From the NCBI GenBank assembly GCA_029859385.1, contig JAOUDF010000150.1, positions 1 through 6,095 on the forward strand: DNA of 6,095 nucleotides. Direction: 5' to 3'. Positions 3,898 to 6,095 of this stretch are shown piece by piece. The notes below the pieces were generated by a model. The model saw nothing but the letters and a program-made list of their open reading frames with translations. It was not told the DNA's origin and made no database searches. Source of the stretch: Nitrospirota bacterium (GTDB lineage: Bacteria; Nitrospirota; JAOUDF01). The stretch's first letter is position 1, and the number at the start of each line of letters is the position of its first letter. The position numbers and the translations under genes are program-made.

Positions 3898-5919
3898 TTA
3901 GCCCCCACCCTCCCCATACAGATAACACTTCACCGTCCGCGTATCACTGAGCGGCGTCGCGCCGGGGTAGGTTTCCCTGCACTGCGGCATAACATGCGGA
4001 CAGCGCGGATGGAAGTGGCACCCCTTGGGCGGGTTGATGGGCGACGGTATGTCGCCCTGCAGGCGGATGACTTCGCGCCCGCTGGCCTTGTCGAGGGTGG
4101 GCACGGCGGAAAGCAGCGCCTGGGTATACGGGTGTTTCGGGCTCCCCAGCACCTCATCCACGGCGCCGTGTTCCACGATGCGGCCGAGGTACATCACCGC
4201 CACCTCGTGGGCCAGGTACTCGACCACCGACATGTTGTGGGTGATGAAGAGGTACGAAAGCCCCAGATCGTCCTGCAGCCCTTTGAGCAGGTTGAGTATC
4301 TGCGCCTGCACCGAGACGTCGAGGGCGCTGGTGGGCTCATCGCAGACGACGACCTTTGGCTCCACGGCGAGGGCGCGGGCGATGCAGATGCGCTGGCGCT
4401 GGCCGCCGGAGAATTCGTGGGGGTAGCGACGGGCGGCCTCGGGCAGCAGGCCTACCTGCTCCAGCAGTTGACCGACGCGGTTGCCGTTCTTGGCGTCGTC
4501 GCCGCCGACTCCCTGCGCAATCATCCCCTCGGCGACGATGTCCGACACCAGCATGCGCGGGTTCATGGCGGAGTACGGGTCCTGGAATATGAACTGTAAA
4601 TCGCGCCGATAGGGGCGCAGGCCGCGGCTGTCGAGTTTCGTGAGTTCGGTGTCGCCGTAGCGTATGCTCCCGCCGGTGGGGCGTATGAGCTGCAGGATGG
4701 CCTTGCCCGCCGTGGTCTTGCCGCAGCCCGACTCGCCGACGAGGGCCAGTGTGCGCCCCTTCCTGAGTTCGAGCGAAACGCCGTCCACGGCATGCACATG
4801 GCCGACGGTCTTCTGGAACAACCCCTTTCGCACGGGGAAGTGGACCTTGAGGTCGTCGACCTTCATCAGGGTGTTGCCGTCCTTTTGGGGCGGAGTAGCA
4901 TCCTGCGTTTGCTGGCCCCGTATGGGCGCATCGGCGGGGCGCGTCATCATCGGGTCCTGCAGGTGGCAGCGGGTGCCGTGACCGGCGCCGATCTCGATCC
5001 ATCGCGGCGCGGTCTCGTGGCAGGCGGGCCAGACGTAATCACAGCGGTCGGCAAAGCGGCAGGCCGTAAAGACCTGCGCCAGCGACGGCACGGTCCCCTC
5101 GATGATGGCCAGCTTGTGGCCGCGCTTGGCCTGCCCGGGGAGCGAGGCAAAGAGCTTTCGCGTGTAGGGATGGCCGGGGTTGCCGAAGAACCCTTCCCGC
5201 GGCGCCTGCTCGACGATGTGCCCGGCGTACATGACCGCCACATGGTCGGCCATCTCGGCCACGACGCCGAGGTCGTGGGTGATGAGGAGCAGCGCCATGC
5301 CGGTCTCTTTCTGGAGCTTGCGGAGCAGTTCGAGGATCTGCGCCTGTATCGTTACGTCCAGCGCGGTGGTGGGCTCGTCGGCGATGAGCAGCTCGGGTTC
5401 GCCGGCAAGGACCATGGCGATCATGACGCGCTGCTTCATACCGCCGGAGAGCTGGTGCGGATACTCGTCGATGCGGCGGCCGGGGTCGGGGATGCCGACG
5501 GCGTCGAGCAGCTCCAGCACGCGATTTCGCGCCGCCGTGCCCTTGAGGCCCTTGTGCCTGGCCAGGCCTTCGCTGATCTGCGCCCCTACGGAGAGGACAG
5601 GGTTGAGCGACGTCATCGGCTCCTGGAAGATCATGCCGATGCGTCGGCCGCGCACGTCGCGCATGGCGACTTCGGGCAGCGCCAGCAGGTCACGGTTGTC
5701 GAGCAGCACCTCCCCCGCTACGTTGCCCCTTGCCTGCGGCGGCAACAGCTGCATGATGGTCAGCGCGGTCATCGACTTGCCGCAGCCCGACTCACCCAGC
5801 AGGGCAAAGCACTCGCCCTTGCGCACATCGAAGCTGACGCCGTCCACCGCGCGGATGGGTCCCTTGCTGCTTTCGAACCAGGTTCTGAGATTTCTTACGG
5901 ATAGTAAAATGTCGTCCAC
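3898..5919 (-). CDS. Double-domain peptide/oligopeptide ABC transporter ATP-binding protein (fused DppD-DppF / GsiA-like)
   Basis: Encodes 673 residues from a GTG at 5919 with AAGG 7 bases upstream; an earlier start is not evident. Two complete Opp/Dpp ATPase modules lie in tandem. Module 1: Walker A GESGCGKS 42-49, Q-loop Q99, signature LSGGM 157-161, Walker B LLIADE 177-182, H215. Module 2: Walker A GESGCGKT 395-402, Q446, FSGGQ 503-507, VVVCDE 523-528, H561. Both end in an oligo-HPY region (HPYTRKLFASLPG; HPYTQALLSAVP) and a four-Cys set with identical spacing C-x5-C-x6-C-x17-C (C287/293/300/318; C634/640/647/665), which in Dpp ATPases can hold an iron-sulfur cluster. It would power import of peptides or related substrates through two inner-membrane permeases, not present here but perhaps beyond the right edge. 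GsiA (glutathione) and YejF are fused relatives; the substrate cannot be told. Confidence 0.95.
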   Translation of the reverse strand: MDDILLSVRNLRTWFESSKGPIRAVDGVSFDVRKGECFALLGESGCGKSMTALTIMQLLPPQARGNVAGEVLLDNRDLLALPEVAMRDVRGRRIGMIFQEPMTSLNPVLSVGAQISEGLARHKGLKGTAARNRVLELLDAVGIPDPGRRIDEYPHQLSGGMKQRVMIAMVLAGEPELLIADEPTTALDVTIQAQILELLRKLQKETGMALLLITHDLGVVAEMADHVAVMYAGHIVEQAPREGFFGNPGHPYTRKLFASLPGQAKRGHKLAIIEGTVPSLAQVFTACRFADRCDYVWPACHETAPRWIEIGAGHGTRCHLQDPMMTRPADAPIRGQQTQDATPPQKDGNTLMKVDDLKVHFPVRKGLFQKTVGHVHAVDGVSLELRKGRTLALVGESGCGKTTAGKAILQLIRPTGGSIRYGDTELTKLDSRGLRPYRRDLQFIFQDPYSAMNPRMLVSDIVAEGMIAQGVGGDDAKNGNRVGQLLEQVGLLPEAARRYPHEFSGGQRQRICIARALAVEPKVVVCDEPTSALDVSVQAQILNLLKGLQDDLGLSYLFITHNMSVVEYLAHEVAVMYLGRIVEHGAVDEVLGSPKHPYTQALLSAVPTLDKASGREVIRLQGDIPSPINPPKGCHFHPRCPHVMPQCRETYPGATPLSDTRTVKCYLYGEGGG

Positions 5920-5926
5920 AGAATTA

Positions 5927-5930
5927 CCTT
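5927..5930 (-). promoter_or_regulatory. Ribosome binding site of the ABC transporter gene
   Basis: AAGG on the minus strand lies 7 bases before the GTG at 5919-5917 and supports that start. The REPIN-like element begins about 18 bases further upstream, so the 5' leader may contain its hairpins. Confidence 0.4.
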
Positions 5931-5947
5931 ATGAGTTTTCTACGATC

Positions 5948-6024
5948 GTCACACCGGTGAAAACCGGTGTCCAGAAGTCTTTCAACCATTCAAAGAACTG
6001 GATTCCGGCTTTCGCCGGAATGAC
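5948..6024. repeat. REPIN-like element: two inverted GAAA-loop hairpins
   Basis: The plus strand at 5948-5974 and the minus strand at 6024-5998 share the 27-base plan GTCA, 7-base arm, GAAA, complementary 7-base arm, TCCAG. Arms are CACCGGT/ACCGGTG in the first and TTCCGGC/GCCGGAA in the second. The stems extend to 8 pairs using the adjoining bases. Arm differences are compensatory, so pairing is kept. Two inverted palindromic units about 23 bases apart is the REPIN arrangement; the 20-base ATTCC-to-GGAAT core also recalls neisserial dRS3 repeats. It sits directly upstream of the ABC gene. Confidence 0.8.
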
Positions 6025-6063
6025 ATCTCTTTTTCCCAACTTTGAACATTGAACCTTAAACCG

Positions 6064-6080
6064 GGCACGGCATCCGTGCC
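6064..6080. repeat. Perfect 7-bp hairpin at the right edge
   Basis: GGCACGG (6064-6070) and CCGTGCC (6074-6080) pair perfectly around the loop CAT. On the plus strand TCTACTGTTTTCTC follows, which is only weakly T-rich. It could be part of another dispersed palindromic repeat or a weak transcript end; the window stops too soon to decide. Confidence 0.45.
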
Positions 6081-6095
6081 TCTACTGTTTTCTCA

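Noticed and set aside
3799..4599. Long plus-strand open frame of 266 codons antisense to the ABC gene
   Set aside because: It is a shadow of the GC-rich ABC gene; the translation lacks any recognisable domain, while the minus strand has complete ATPase motifs.
4792..5904. Plus-strand open frame of 370 codons
   Set aside because: It lies wholly opposite the first ATPase module and mirrors its codon bias; the H-, D- and G-rich composition is typical of antisense frames in GC-rich DNA.
5180..6052. Plus-strand open frame of 290 codons running into the REPIN-like element
   Set aside because: Ser- and Arg-rich shadow translation opposite the ABC gene, ending inside repeat sequence.
1..6095. tRNA, rRNA or transposase genes
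   Set aside because: No cloverleaf-like or rRNA sequence and no transposase or integrase motif was recognised on either strand.

Overview
The window looks like chromosomal DNA of a Gram-negative bacterium, most likely a proteobacterium. The evidence is the end of a GmhA-type heptose-isomerase gene (LPS core precursor synthesis), a GC-rich Opp/Dpp-type ABC transporter gene, and REPIN-like GAAA-loop hairpins of a style common in that phylum. A genus cannot be named from this sequence. Base composition varies by eye: the ABC gene is clearly GC-rich, the mntA/hepT block is intermediate, and the gene at 2029-2703 is distinctly AT-richer, which fits a patch of acquired DNA between two housekeeping genes.

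Layout. 2-118 (+): last 38 codons of a gmhA-like gene. Everything else is on the minus strand. 242-1807: a 521-residue protein with an N-terminal AbiV-type HEPN domain and a long unrecognised C-terminal part. 2029-2703: an AT-rich gene for an uncharacterised, possibly HEPN-like protein. 2858-3174: a frameshifted nucleotidyltransferase pseudogene. 3171-3518 and 3515-3808: an intact HepT toxin / MntA antitoxin pair. 3898-5919: a double-ATPase (fused DppD-DppF-like) peptide transporter subunit. 5948-6024: a REPIN-like pair of hairpins upstream of the transporter gene. No gene-free stretch exceeds 300 bases. The gaps (119-241, 1808-2028, 2704-2857, 3809-3897, 5920-6095) mostly hold short repeats and hairpins.

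How it fits together. mntA, hepT and the broken nucleotidyltransferase gene are chained by two 4-base ATGA overlaps, so they were probably one translationally coupled operon. The AbiV-type gene and the AT-rich gene are each bounded by outward-pointing copies of the same degenerate motif (GGGTCAGGTCTT followed by an AT-rich ATTTACATT-like tail). This suggests two single-gene cassettes inserted side by side next to the toxin-antitoxin locus. The result is a small defence-island-like cluster with two or three different HEPN-type proteins. The cassette model is the observation most worth following up. The individual protein families, apart from the long AbiV C-terminus and the AT-rich protein, are known types.
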